Shown one piece after another: positions 21,242-31,713 of a stretch of DNA of 64,000 bases. The DNA comes from Gautieria morchelliformis (Eukaryota; Basidiomycota; Agaricomycetes; Gomphales; Gomphaceae): positions 62,001 to 126,000 of the forward strand of contig WHVA01000308.1 in the NCBI GenBank assembly GCA_015179125.1, written 5' to 3'. Every line of letters starts with the position of its first letter. The first letter of the stretch is position 1. Below the pieces are notes generated by a model that was given only the letters and a program-made list of their open reading frames with translations, searched no databases and was not told the origin of the DNA. A program made the position numbers and the translations under genes.

Positions 21242-23345
21242 TTATCTGCTGCTTTGCCCTGTTGAAGAAATCCAAGGATTCAGCAGGGGTTGATGGGACA
21301 GTCGGTGCGTCCCGACGTGCACAAATTCGTGCCAAATGCCAAACTTGATGACAAGCAGGACAACAGCTCGAATGGACAAAAGTCTTAAATTTCGACATGT
21401 CCTTGTTTTCTCAGCCATCTTGTCAAATGTTGCCTCCAAGCCATCCATACGATTGATAAGCTTCTCCAAAGCAGATCGCGCGTCCCTCGATGGTCTGGGG
21501 TCAAAACCTCCACTCTGCTCGCTCAGTCCATGGGACTGTTCTATGCGCGACACGGGTGAGTGGCTCCTCCCGAGCGGCGCTGCCCGTGACGCATTGGGTG
21601 ATGTGGGGCACGCATATGATGTCACGCCGAGCGGCGGTGATGCTGAATACGACACTCCCACTAGTGGCGACGACGGACACGAATGCGGGGGACTCACGCG
21701 TGGTGCAGAATGCCGTTTATGCGACCACCCTGCGAGCGGCGACGTCAGCCACATGAGGGGCGAGCGGGGCCCACTGTGCGACGACCGCGGCAGCGGCGGC
21801 GATGTGCTCTCTGTCACCTCCTCGATTGGCGGCGTCCCCTACGCCACCAGCCACGCGAGGGCCAACGCATGCGGCGCGGGCGCCGAGTGTGTCCGCTGCC
21901 GTGGGATGAAATGTCGTGCCACTGGAACTGGTGTTTCCAGCCCGGGAGTGCCATGGGCGCTGACATCGAGGCCTCCACGGCCACCTCTGCAGAGTCTGGC
22001 ACCGCCATCCCAGGTGCGTCTGATTCCTCTTCCGCGGACGGCTTTGGCAGAGACGACTTCTGCCATGGGCTGGATTGCATCCAGCCCTCCACCTGCAGCA
22101 TGAAGAACTTGGTTCCATCACCTAGCCCATAGGGGTTACTGTTTGGGTCCTGTGCGACGGTTAGTCCGTTATAACACCGGCCGCCTCTCACACTCACCCA
22201 AGCAGAAGCAATCTGTTCTGTGATGGAAGTAATCCACGCAACAATCCACTCCCAGCTCTTCAACTTCTCTGCAAGCGCACCAGTGGCCTGCAAGAAGTAA
22301 TGTGGGAACTACACTGCACGAGGCTCAGGTACGACATCCCAATGACCACGCAGGTGCTCACCATTGAATGCCACCCAGGGCTCAAAGTAGAATTTCACGT
22401 GGGTAAAAAAAGGGCCAAATCTCCCTTTGCGAAGTTCTGGAATGATATTTTCCCTTTCGTCCTATCGCGGTACTCCTTGCACTGCTTCTGCCACTTCTGC
22501 CTCGTAGTCCCCATCTTTGCAATCACATCATGGAATGTTGTAAAGTCGTACTCTGACAGAATGCGCAGCGCTCCGGCGAGGTCATCTGCGTTGATTGCGA
22601 CCGGCTCCATGTAAGGCTTGAACAACGTCGCCGAGTCTGCCAGGTTCATGACAGACTTCAATGTAGATGACGACGTCTGTGCCACAGCGAAAGCCTTGCA
22701 ATGCGAGTCTCAGAACGCGGTTGCCGCCTGCAAAAACCCCTTCACCAACCGTTCAGAGTCCTCCAGGCATGTCTTGTACCCAGAGATTTCTTCTTTTGAG
22801 GTCCCTAGATCATTGTTAAGCGTGCCCTCAACAGCCCATGCGTTCTGCAGCTCATGCTCCATGCGCTTCAGCTCCTCACCCAGCCCTGAAACGTCTGCGT
22901 TCAGAACATCCAGCCCCGCTTTTGTCTCCTTGAGCTGCCGCTCTGTGTCTTGCAGAACAGCTCTCATCCTGAACAACTGGTGCTCGAGCACTGCGCAGTC
23001 CCCATCAGCCTCCGTGATCACATCCTGGAGCACCCTATCAGCCTCCGCCACCTGCGCCTTAAGCCGACAATCCATCTCCTCATGCGCCTCATGTAATTCG
23101 TGCTTGCCCGACTTGAGCTCCTCGCGTGCTGCTGAGAGCTGACTCTCCAGGTCCCTCTCTCACGTGCATGCATCCTCCAAGCTTCGCGACAGCATTTCTT
23201 TCTCTGAAATAAGGCCCATCAGCTGTCCCGAGGCCTCCATCTCAAGCCGTCTCGCCTCCTGACAGTCCACTGTCATCGTTGCAAGCTTCTGCCGCAAGTC
23301 ATCGGACACCCGCGTCTGCTCGGCAGAATGTGTCTGCGCCGAGGT
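21242..23345 (-). pseudogene. ATG11: ATG11-like autophagy scaffold, C-terminal half, broken
   Basis: Reading on minus: a long coiled coil (23345-22710; LRQKLATMTVDC, DRVLQDVITEADGDCAVLEH), then the conserved ATG11 C-terminal domain (KISFQNFAKGDLALFLPT, PWVAFN), an intron (donor gtgagc, acceptor ctcgtgcag), FPHYFLQATGALAEKLKSWE, EWIVAWITSITEQ, a second intron with branch GGACTAACC, and DPNSNPYGLGDGTKFFMLQV. A Ser/Pro-rich tail follows (to about 21242) with frame changes. ATG11 scaffolds selective autophagy and activates Atg1. Nonsense codons are seen: TGA at 23160-23162 after EDACT and TAG at 22309-22311 before FPHYF. The N-terminal half is absent; upstream sequence becomes unrelated at about 23346. 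The domain identification is strong, non-function likely. Confidence 0.75.
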
Positions 23346-23947
23346 AACTTCACGAGGTCATTGTTGAGGTGAGAGATGTGCCTCAACGCTCGTATGCATA
23401 ATGCCGTGGACTTGTTCTATAAAAATAAGAGCAGGTCAAGACAATCGCATTGCTTTGTATCCATTTGCATATCTTGAGGTCTGCAATAAAATGGACCTCG
23501 TCGCAGAGAATCACGTAAAGCTTGCCGAGCTCTGGGGAAGGCACGTGGGTCACAAGCCAGAGACAGAGGTATCTCACTGACTGGTCAACAGTTCATCTTC
23601 ATCTGTCCATGGTTCTGTTATGAGAGAGATAGACTGCTAGCCTTGCGATACATAGGAGGGGGACGTGCACCTCAGGGTTCGGTGAGGAACGGTGATCCGT
23701 CCGTGTCTCAGGAGTTAGCGGCTATCATCTAGCTACATGGCTAACCAAGCCTTGAATGTCATTTGTATTCTGTCAGACTTGTTACACTTGCTATATGTGA
23801 GACTATTGGGCTTCCCTGGTGTTCTCAGCGAGTTTCACAAGAATGATGCCATTTCTGACTGGTCTCCGGCGAGGGGGCAGCAAATGTTTCCCTGCGCAAG
23901 TACCGCCTTCGGGCATGGTCTGACAAAGGCAGTAACCAATGGAAGAC
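23346..23947. other. Junction region, no clear gene
   Basis: Unrelated sequence between the ATG11 remnant and the MULE-type gene. A minus-strand open stretch (23383-23577) contains LGKLYVILCDEVHFIADLKI, which looks protein-like, but no family is recognised and no partner exon was found. Confidence 0.3.
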
Positions 23948-26900
23948 TCAGTGCAGCAACATAACAAGGTGGGAACTTACCGTAGCATATGCTCCAGGGG
24001 TGTGGGCCCGATGAAATTGACGTTGTGTTGACAACCTCAAAGCCGACGGCTGCATATGTCGGAAGGTATGAAAGTCTTCAATCAGAGCCAAGAACTCTGC
24101 CATTTCCTCACTCTCTTCAAGCCTTGTCTGTTCCATTAGAGACTTGACACCGTGCAGATGAGGTAAAAGGGCCTTGAGATCATGCCAAAGCTTGTCATTG
24201 ACTTGGTGATAAATTGCCTCACCATTAAGATCATGTCCTGGGTGCTATCGGAGGTCAGGCCAACAATCCAATATCTGCGACCCCAAATGACAAACACCCA
24301 CATCAGAAATACCTCCCGACTCGTTTGCATTCCCGGTATCATCCTCGCTTTCATTCCCAGTATCATCCTCGCTCAACTCAACAGGATCTCTGTCTTTTCT
24401 CTCATGACACCCGACATGCTGGAGAATCTCCGAGGCATGTGTCCCTATGGTGAGCAAATTGGTTGTAGGGGGAGTGGAGGGGGCCTCGGTTGTGCTGCAA
24501 ACAGCGATGTGTGAATTTCTTGCGCTTCGGCTTCGGTGTCCGGATATCTGAAAGACAGAGGGCAGCCAAGCTTAGGAACCAAGAGATGAACCACGTAGAG
24601 GTGTTTGCAAGCCCCATTATGTCCTTGAAAACTAGGACACATGCAGGAGCTCCAGCCAAACACATTCAGATGCATGACATATTTTTGGTGTCCAGGCAGT
24701 TGGATATCTGCAGTACTGCTAGCCACAGTACAGGCGATGGTATACCTGTCGGGCCACTGGAACCCTGAGGTTCGTCCATTGTTAGCAATATGAGATGCTT
24801 CCTCCAGGTGTTTGGCCTCCAGGGCCGGTGTCCACCAACCGACAGGTATCTTCGTAGCCATGAGAGTGGGAGACAGCATTGGCTTATGAGACCGTGCCAG
24901 ATCTGCCCCTCCTGCTTGTGCTCTAAACCGCTCAGACAACCAACCTGCGTAATCCAGTTCAGCATCACATTGTTGGAATATCCTGGGAGAATCTGTGTGG
25001 TGAGCAGATATATCAACAAATCAAACCGAACCCGTTTGCCACCTTGCTGCCACCTCACAATATGTTTGTGCTTGAGTATCCCATTGAAAGATTCCAGGTG
25101 ATTGGTTGTTGGGAGCACTCCCTCAACAGGAATATCAAGGAGGACTGAGGCCTGCTGTCAGCCTCGGGTGGACCAGCTCTGCCATAGTGCATGACTCATC
25201 CAGGTGGCTGTGAGGTAATCCAGATAGCGAATACCAGCCCTTGCTGCTACCACAAATCTTGGCTCATCAAGCCGAGTTGTCAGTGCCCCTCTTTCAGAAG
25301 AAATTAGCTCCAGAGATGCGTCGAAGTTGTCCAAGATCAGGAGCCTAACATTTGTGAACACTCGAAGAAACTGCGGTGGCGGCAAGTCACTTACTCTGCT
25401 TCTAAGGACCGCAGGCGTGTTTTAATCTGCTCTTTGGGAAAATCAAAAACCTTGCCAGACTTTAGCAAAGTGCGACGCTTGTTAGTCCAGCACTGCCGTA
25501 AGTGGAATTTGTAGAGAAGAAGCCAGATACCATGCCACACAATCGAAAGAGCTCCTCTCTCCTTTGTGTCCGAATCAGTAATAGCAACTTTTGGCTGAAA
25601 ACCAGCACCGTCACGCTGTCCCAGAGACACCACCCATTGCTGCAACTCCACAAGATTCCAGTGTCATATCCTGCATGTGTTGCTCTGTTGCCACTCGGTG
25701 CAGAAAATAGGAAGAATGCGAGGGGGACACCCCATCGCTTCTCATCTACCCCGAGTGCAATGAAAAGAAGTATACAATGGTCACAGATACCGAAGGTACC
25801 ATCTAGAACCAGCTGTTGGTCATGTGCATATCTCCATGCGGCCTGCTTCATATCTGCGGTTGCAATGCACACTTGGAACCGCTTGTCTTTATGCCCTCGG
25901 GCTCGGTAGTAAAATATGGCTGCTGCAAGTGCAGGCTTATACTGTGTTGACTTGCAGTCTAACCAGGAGTCCACATTGCACTCAGGTGGATCTGATGTGT
26001 TAATACCATGCAGCCTTGCATATTTTTTGTACAGCCGATGGGAGTCGTGAGCCAGGAACTCATAGTGGATATTGGCAGTACTTGGGACATGCTGCTTTTG
26101 TCTGGCATATAGCTTGGCGTGGCATAGCACTGCAGGCACAGAAAGGTTTTCTGGTCTAAAAAACTGTTCAAAAAACTGTAAAGATTTTCCAAATATTTTT
26201 AGTGTTTTTTATGTGAAAAAACTATAATAAAATTTTGTGTTTTTATTAGAATGTGTCAAGCATGAAAATTGTAAAAAAATTCAAAGTTTTTTGCATGGTT
26301 TTATGGGTTTCTTTGTGTTTTCACAAAGAAACTTATAAAAACACAAAAAACCCTGCAAAAAACTTTAAACTTTTTTACAATTTTCTTGCTCAACAAATTC
26401 TAAAAAAAAACACAAAATTTTGTTAAAGTTTTTTTTTCATTAAAAACACTAGAAAAATTTGGAATATCTTTACAGTTTTTTGAGCAGTTTTTCAGACCAG
26501 AAAAATTTTCTATGCCTCTAGTGTAGGTCGCGATTTCGCGCCAGAATTCCAGCAATGCTATGAAATTATTGCTATCAGCCTTTTGAACAGACAAGAAACA
26601 ATGTGGAGGAAAATGTACCTGGCACCATCATTCAGTTGCTCCAAGGCAATTTCCCACACATGGTCATGGAGCGGGATAGGTGGGAGTCGAGCCATATGCT
26701 GGGTTTGGCAACCGCGGTTATGGATGAGTATACCAGTGATGTGGACCACTTCCATTCCACAATATGTTAGATCTATATGTGGCAGACAACCTGTGAAATC
26801 TTATGGAGTCTTACAACTCCAGTCATGCTCCAAAGGAAGTCTCCCATTCTGCTGCTGCTGCTTATCCTCCTTATCCTTTCGAGCCACTGTGCTTGTGCCA

Positions 26901-27042
26901 CACTGACTTCATCACTCATAAACCATATCAAATTACATACATGCAGAAAGACCTTCAAATAGATCCTCACCACTGCATCAGAACCCTCGTCTGTGCACGC
27001 CTGCCACTCCCATTCACAGTGCTCCATCACTTGCTCCAACAA
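23948..27042 (-). pseudogene. MULE transposase-domain protein with SWIM finger, split by a MITE
   Basis: A minus-strand Mutator-like gene. N-terminal part (27042-26520): ITGILIHNRGCQTQHMARLP and EIALEQLNDGA before an intron with a GTACAT donor at about 26620. After the foldback element the frame resumes with ANIHYEFLAHDSHRLYKKYA; the transposase core has VLDGTFGICDH (first Asp), ITDSDTKERGAL (second Asp) and LLYKFHLRQCW. Then come TTNHLESFNGILKHKHI and the SWIM finger SSCMCPSFQGHNGACKHLYV (CXC-Xn-CXH). The C-terminal coiled region (LWHDLKALLPHLHGVKSLME, QPSALRLSTQRQFHRAH) reaches about 23950. Frame changes occur around 25450-25660 and 24370-24460, some perhaps introns. MULE proteins cut and paste DNA; such genes are abundant in Agaricomycetes. 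No MULE terminal repeats were recognised. Because of the inserted MITE the copy is probably dead. Confidence 0.72.
26136..26516. mobile_element. Foldback MITE (near-complete palindrome)
   Basis: A 381-bp AT-rich element that is almost one long inverted repeat: the left arm GGCACAGAAAGGTTTTCTGG matches the reverse complement of the right end GGCATAGAAAATTTTTCTGG, and the match continues inward through CTCAAAAAACTGTAAAGAT-like sequence to a centre near 26325 (TTTGTGTTTTCACAAA). There is no coding capacity. No clear target duplication is visible, so the exact limits may be off by a few bases. It separates two conserved blocks of the MULE-type gene. Confidence 0.8.
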
Positions 27043-27517
27043 TTGCCAAGATCCCCCAGTGCCTTGATGTCCAGTCCCTGAGCAAGTAGAAGCTCAAACG
27101 CTTGGGTTTGACAAGCTTGATCGTTTGCGAATGTCCGATGGTACTCATCCCCGGCATCATACGTACCTTGGATTTGAGCGAGTTGCTCATCAATGAGATG
27201 GAGCATCTTGAAATTGACCTAGTGTGTGAACAACTTGGGTCGTGATCAAATACTCAATAGGGGCGAATCGGCAACTTACCTTGATTTTGCCTCCTCATTG
27301 CAAAGTCAGAACTTGTGGAGCCGGGGGGATACATGTCAGGCCCAACTGATAATATATAAGCGTAAAACTACATATCGTTAAGTAGGGTGAAAAATCGAAC
27401 CTTGGCCAAGGTTGCTCACATCCATGGGTCTGCATACTATTCTTGACCTGGCTCCAGAGGCTCAGTGTTGGTAAATGACCTAAATGTGAATATTCTAGTT
27501 TGGCTTTGCGAACAGTA
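27043..27517. other. No recognisable feature
   Basis: Upstream flank of the MULE-type gene. It may hold its N-terminal exons or promoter; nothing specific can be recognised. Confidence 0.35.
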
Positions 27518-28062
27518 TTAAATACCTACATATCTTGGTACTGCTCGTAGGGTTGACAAGGTTAATGGTGGCGATGAGTTCGAGTCCATCCTAGAGACAA
27601 GGGGGCAGAGAAACGTGAGAGGTCCGGCAATGTCGCAAAAGGGCCCAAAGGAATCAATCCCACCCACACAAATGCAATAGCATTGCCGTTCTGATGTTGC
27701 AGCAAAGTAGCTGTGGATCCGTTGAAGAAAGTGCCTGGGTGCCTGGGACATATAGAAGGAAAAGAATAGTACTCATATTAGTAATAAAAGGAATGGAACT
27801 CACTCTTTTCCAAAGCCGCATCAAACACTTCCAGGTCGTCCTGGATTGAAAAATCATCCACGAACGTGCATGTAGTTGCGCTTTTGGATGGCGGGATCTT
27901 GCAGATTACCAAGCTGCTTGTTCGGGCTCCACATCCATAACAAAGTGGGAATCGGAGCTTGACGTGTCGATAGGACTGGCTTAAGAGTGTAGTATTGGCA
28001 CTTAAGAAGACCAGTCGATAATCAACGTGTATCGGGGGATAGAAACTACACTGAATATACAT
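27518..28062 (-). CDS. Unrecognised coding-like exons
   Basis: Two minus-strand open stretches: 28062-27778 starts at ATG (MYIQCSFYPPIHVDYRLVFL) and contains KLRFPLCYGCGARTSSLVIC and TFVDDFSIQDDLEVFDAALE; 27751-27518 has APRHFLQRIHSYFAATSERQ. The first looks like a genuine exon, with acidic and cysteine-containing blocks. A short intron between the two is plausible but no clear donor was chosen. Family unknown. They could be additional exons of the downstream MULE-type gene or a separate gene. Confidence 0.33.
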
Positions 28063-28266
28063 GAATGTTTGTGGGGCTTTTATACTAATTTCCTACTCTA
28101 TTCCTGTCTTTGGTCAGTGCTTGCCGTGTTGATGCCTGAAAGGGGTCGGGGTTAGTAACACCTTCTAAGCCCGGTTCCTTTCATTCGCCCTCCAGTTCAC
28201 GGTATGTGGACTAAAATAAAAATAAAATAAACATACCCTTGAAAGAACAAATGTGTGCATCTCCAC

Positions 28267-28752
28267 TCAGTGGGAGTCTGAATTGGACGGGCCCGCCATG
28301 GGCTTGTCAGAGGTGTCAGTGGCAAGATCTGCCAGTCCGTTGACTATGGCCTTAACTACTTGTTTGAAAGCGGCCGTGTCCTCAGCCGTTAGTGAATTGT
28401 TTGAACAGACAGGAAACTGACCAGGCTCATTCCTATTTGCATCTCGAGGGGCGTTCCTCTGCCTGCCACAGACCAGGGATGCATCCCTTGAGCCAGGTGG
28501 GGAGCAAGGGGCATCACGTTTGTCTCCTCTGGCTCGTGTGTGCTCCCGGTCACTCTTTTTGTCATCAGCATCACATTCCTCTCGTCCTCTGTTCTGTCCG
28601 CGGCCGTGCCTAGAGTATCCTCGGCCACGATATTGTGTGTTGAGCCTTTCTTCTTTGATCAACTTGCGGGCTTCATCTACGGCACTCCTGTAAGATTCCC
28701 TGCCGCCTCGCTGTAAATGGTCATAGAGGCTGATCATGGCATACTTCTCCAT
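28267..28752 (-). CDS. Arg/Gly-rich hypothetical protein, 161 residues
   Basis: An open frame from ATG 28752 to the stop at 28267. It starts MEKYAMISLYDHLQRGGRES, has an RG-rich segment YRGRGYSRHGRGQNRGREE (RGG-box-like, often RNA-binding), then a charged region, and ends VVKAIVNGLADLATDTSDKP. No domain is recognised. The frame is open upstream of the ATG for a few codons (INAPNNSF), so an exon could precede it. The composition is consistent with a host nucleic-acid-binding protein or a mobile-element accessory protein. Confidence 0.38.
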   Translation of the reverse strand: MEKYAMISLYDHLQRGGRESYRSAVDEARKLIKEERLNTQYRGRGYSRHGRGQNRGREECDADDKKSDREHTRARGDKRDAPCSPPGSRDASLVCGRQRNAPRDANRNEPGQFPVCSNNSLTAEDTAAFKQVVKAIVNGLADLATDTSDKPMAGPSNSDSH

Positions 28753-29065
28753 GAAGGAGTTGTTGGGTGCATTTATGCTCCTGCACCAAAATCAAGCATA
28801 ATATGTTCGATTTGCTGTATGGTGTTTCAATCTCTTCTCACATTGTTCTTGTACCATGCACCCATTTCTCTGATTATTTTCGAAAATTTCCTGCCACTCC
28901 CTACCTCTCCATTTCATCTTTTTATTTCTATTTTCACAAGTGGCTGCACCCAGCGGAGTCTGAAATGACTTCGACGCGCGAGCTCTTGGGCGCTAAAGGG
29001 CCGGATAGTAGTACATGCACAGTGAGACAGATTTCCCCCTCTCTCAGTGACAACTAAATTCACTG
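28753..29065. other. Flank of the SINE
   Basis: No gene recognised. The last 14 bases (29052-29065, AACTAAATTCACTG) are the left copy of the SINE target duplication. The wider string GTGACAACTAAATTCACTG recurs at 29617-29635. Confidence 0.5.
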
Positions 29066-29468
29066 GCGGCGGGTTAGCGCAGGTGGAACTAACCCACACC
29101 AAGCGCCCGTTTGGGATAATGCGAAGGGAGAGCCTCTGGTTCAAATCCCCCCCCTCCACATTTGTAGCAGTAATTACTACAATGTTGCGCCCCACTGATA
29201 GGTGTTGACAAATGTTAGGATTACAAGGCTCCTGGACTTCCATACGGCATATAAGACCTACTGAAACTGACCGGTACTGTTATGTATCTAAGGTGATTAG
29301 GCATTGTAAACAAACAGGAAGTATCCTATGTTGGTGCCAGCATATCCCTGGCTTACTTCGGTAACTATGATACCCTAGCATGTAAAACACTTTGATTACT
29401 CTATTCCGCGTTCCGGGTAGAGACTGCCTATATAGGGCATGGCCCCAAGGTGGTAGTATAATAAACGG

Positions 29469-29503
<35 letters not shown>
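29066..29503 (+). mobile_element. tRNA-derived SINE with poly-A tail and target duplication
   Basis: A 438-bp short interspersed element. Its 5' part has RNA polymerase III promoter boxes: A box TAGCGCAGGTGG (29075-29086) and B box GGTTCAAATCC (29138-29148), spaced as in tRNA genes, so the head is tRNA-derived. An unrelated body follows and a poly-A tail of over 30 bases ends the element. A perfect 14-bp direct repeat, AACTAAATTCACTG, flanks it (29052-29065 and 29504-29517), as produced by LINE-driven insertion. The long, nearly pure A tail and the perfect duplication suggest a recent insertion. Which LINE mobilised it is not known; the body does not obviously match the LINE 3' ends in this window. 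Confidence 0.88.
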
Positions 29504-29507
<4 letters not shown>

Positions 29508-31713
29508 AAATTCACTGAGAGAGGCATGTAAATTAGTCTAGTGTTCTTTTGATTTATTGACCTAGAAATTCTCTGTAGTGAATTAATTTCTAGGTAGTGT
29601 ATAATATATTTATAGTGACAACTAAATTCACTGAGAGAGTGAATTAATTTCTAGTCTATTCTTTTGAGCAACAAGTCCATACCTACTGCCTATAATTCCT
29701 GTCCTCTACAGGGTTATGGGCCCCGGAGACACTTCTGAGAAGCTATTGGGTGTTGAGAAGCTTGCTACTGATGGAAGTAATTGGCCATTGTGGCGAGCCA
29801 CTCTCATCAGCTATTTCGAGTCCAAAAATCTACTTAAGCATGTAGAAGGGAGAGTCACTCGACCTCCTGATCCTCCAGTCATGCCCCCAGGCCATATTCT
29901 TACAGAAGCTGAGGAAACTCAGATGGATAAGGCTGAGGAGAAGCTGGAGAGATACCTTGCTAGAGAAGGACAAGCCAAGACCCAAATCATCGTCTCAGTG
30001 TCAGAGTCATTAGCTCTGATGCTACAGAAGCAGAAGACAGCAAAAGAGACTTGGGATGCACTGGTCAATGAAATGACCAAAAAGCCCAAGATGGTCCTCA
30101 CCAGCCTGCAGAGACAACTCCGCAGTATGAGATGTCCTGAGGATGGAGACTTGAGATATCATTTGGACAAGGCCCAAGACCTATATGCTCGTCTTAATGA
30201 GATGGGAGCCAGAGTTTCTGAAGAAGAATTCATGGACATTATCCTTGCGTCACTTCCACCATCCTATGAGGCAGTCATGAACGCCCTTACCACTTCGCTT
30301 GAAGAATGCGGGATGCCATTAGTCCCTGATAATATTATTAGGGTACTAAAGGCTCAGTATGACAGGAAGAAAACACTCCCGCAAGAAGAGCAGGTGTTTA
30401 TTGGTTCATCTACTAAGAAGGACCAGAAGGCGCAGAAGGCGCATGTATGCACCAACTGCAAAAAGCCTGGACATTCCATCGAAAATTGCTGGGCTAAAGG
30501 AGGTGGTAAAGAAGGTCAAAGACCACGTCAGACGAAAAAAGCCAAAGGCAAGAAGAAGAAGAAGGGTAAAGCAAAAGCGAATGTTGCCGAAGAAGAGTCC
30601 TCTTATGAGGAAAGTGGTGATGGGCATCTTGCCTTCACCAATTTCGACGAGTGCTCTAATTTCAATCTGAGCACATCCTCAGGAGTTATAGTCATACTCG
30701 ACACCGGAACGACATCGCATATGACTCCTCATAAAAATTTATTGAGGAACTACTGTCAATTCTCACAGCCGAGGACTATCCGAGCAGCCAACAAAGGCAC
30801 TTTTGATGCCTTCGGTTCAGGACTGCTCGTATTATCCAATAAGGTTGGAGATAAAACAGTAGAAGTCACTTTGCAAGATACATACTATGCACCAAAAATT
30901 GCTGCTACCCTCGTCTCGATTGGTCGGTGCGATGATGCTGGCTACGACATTCGACTCGGTGGCCAGAAATGCACGATATCTAACACTGCTGGAAAGGTAT
31001 TGATGCAAGCACTGAAGGTCAATGGCTTATATCGACTAGACCTCCAGTCACCAAGTGCTCAAGCCCATATGTGTTTGTCTGCCATGGAAATTCATCAGAA
31101 AATGGGGCACATCTCACAGAAGTCCCTACAACATCTATTAAATCATGGCATGATATTGGGCATTGAACTGAGCTCCACAGGCGATAGGATTGTCTGTGAT
31201 GTGTGTATTCAAGCCAAGATTGCACGCAAACCTCTTCCTCGAGAACCCAGAGACCGAACATCAAAATTCGGTGACAGAATTTATTCTGATGTCTGGGGAC
31301 CTGCAAGACACCTCACGATCGATAAAAATTCATATTATGTCTCCTTTATCGATGACTACTCAAGAGAATCGGTGAGCTATCTCATGGCGAACAAATCAGA
31401 AGCATTCTCAAAGTACAAGCTCTACGAGGCTTTAATGCTTCGACAGAGAAATATGCACATCAAGGCACTTGTTTCTGATCGAGGGGGCGAGTACACGAGC
31501 TCTGAATTCGAACAGCATCTAGCCAAACAAGGCACGAAACATCAGTTGACGGTACACAACACACCAGAGTCTAATGGTGTTGCCGAACGTCTGAACCGAA
31601 CTCTCACAGAGAGAACTCATGCCATGCTGTTGGAATCAGGCCTTCCTAAGACATTATGGGGCTATGCGATACAGCATGCCAGCCACAGACAGCGAAATTC
31701 CAGAGAATTGTGA
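29504..31713 (+). mobile_element. Ty1/copia fossil, 5' half
   Basis: A Ty1/copia-type element in plus orientation. The recognisable parts, in order, are the capsid (gag) region with a CCHC zinc knuckle, the aspartic protease and the integrase core, in one frame from 29716. The part that should follow (reverse transcriptase and RNase H) is missing: at about 31714 the sequence passes into a gypsy fossil of opposite orientation. No pair of LTRs was recognised; AT-rich sequence with repeated CTAAATTCACTGAGAGAG blocks (29504-29715) precedes the coding part. The surviving portion looks little decayed, so it is probably rather young, but the element as a whole is truncated and dead. Confidence 0.85.

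Noticed and set aside
21336-22132. Plus-strand frames of 150-255 codons opposite the ATG11 tail
   Set aside because: GC-rich antisense of the Ser/Pro-rich tail; no domain, and the minus strand carries the ATG11 C-terminal domain.
29066-29160. A functional tRNA gene at the SINE head
   Set aside because: Has A and B boxes but the acceptor stem does not close, and the poly-A tail plus duplications show a SINE.
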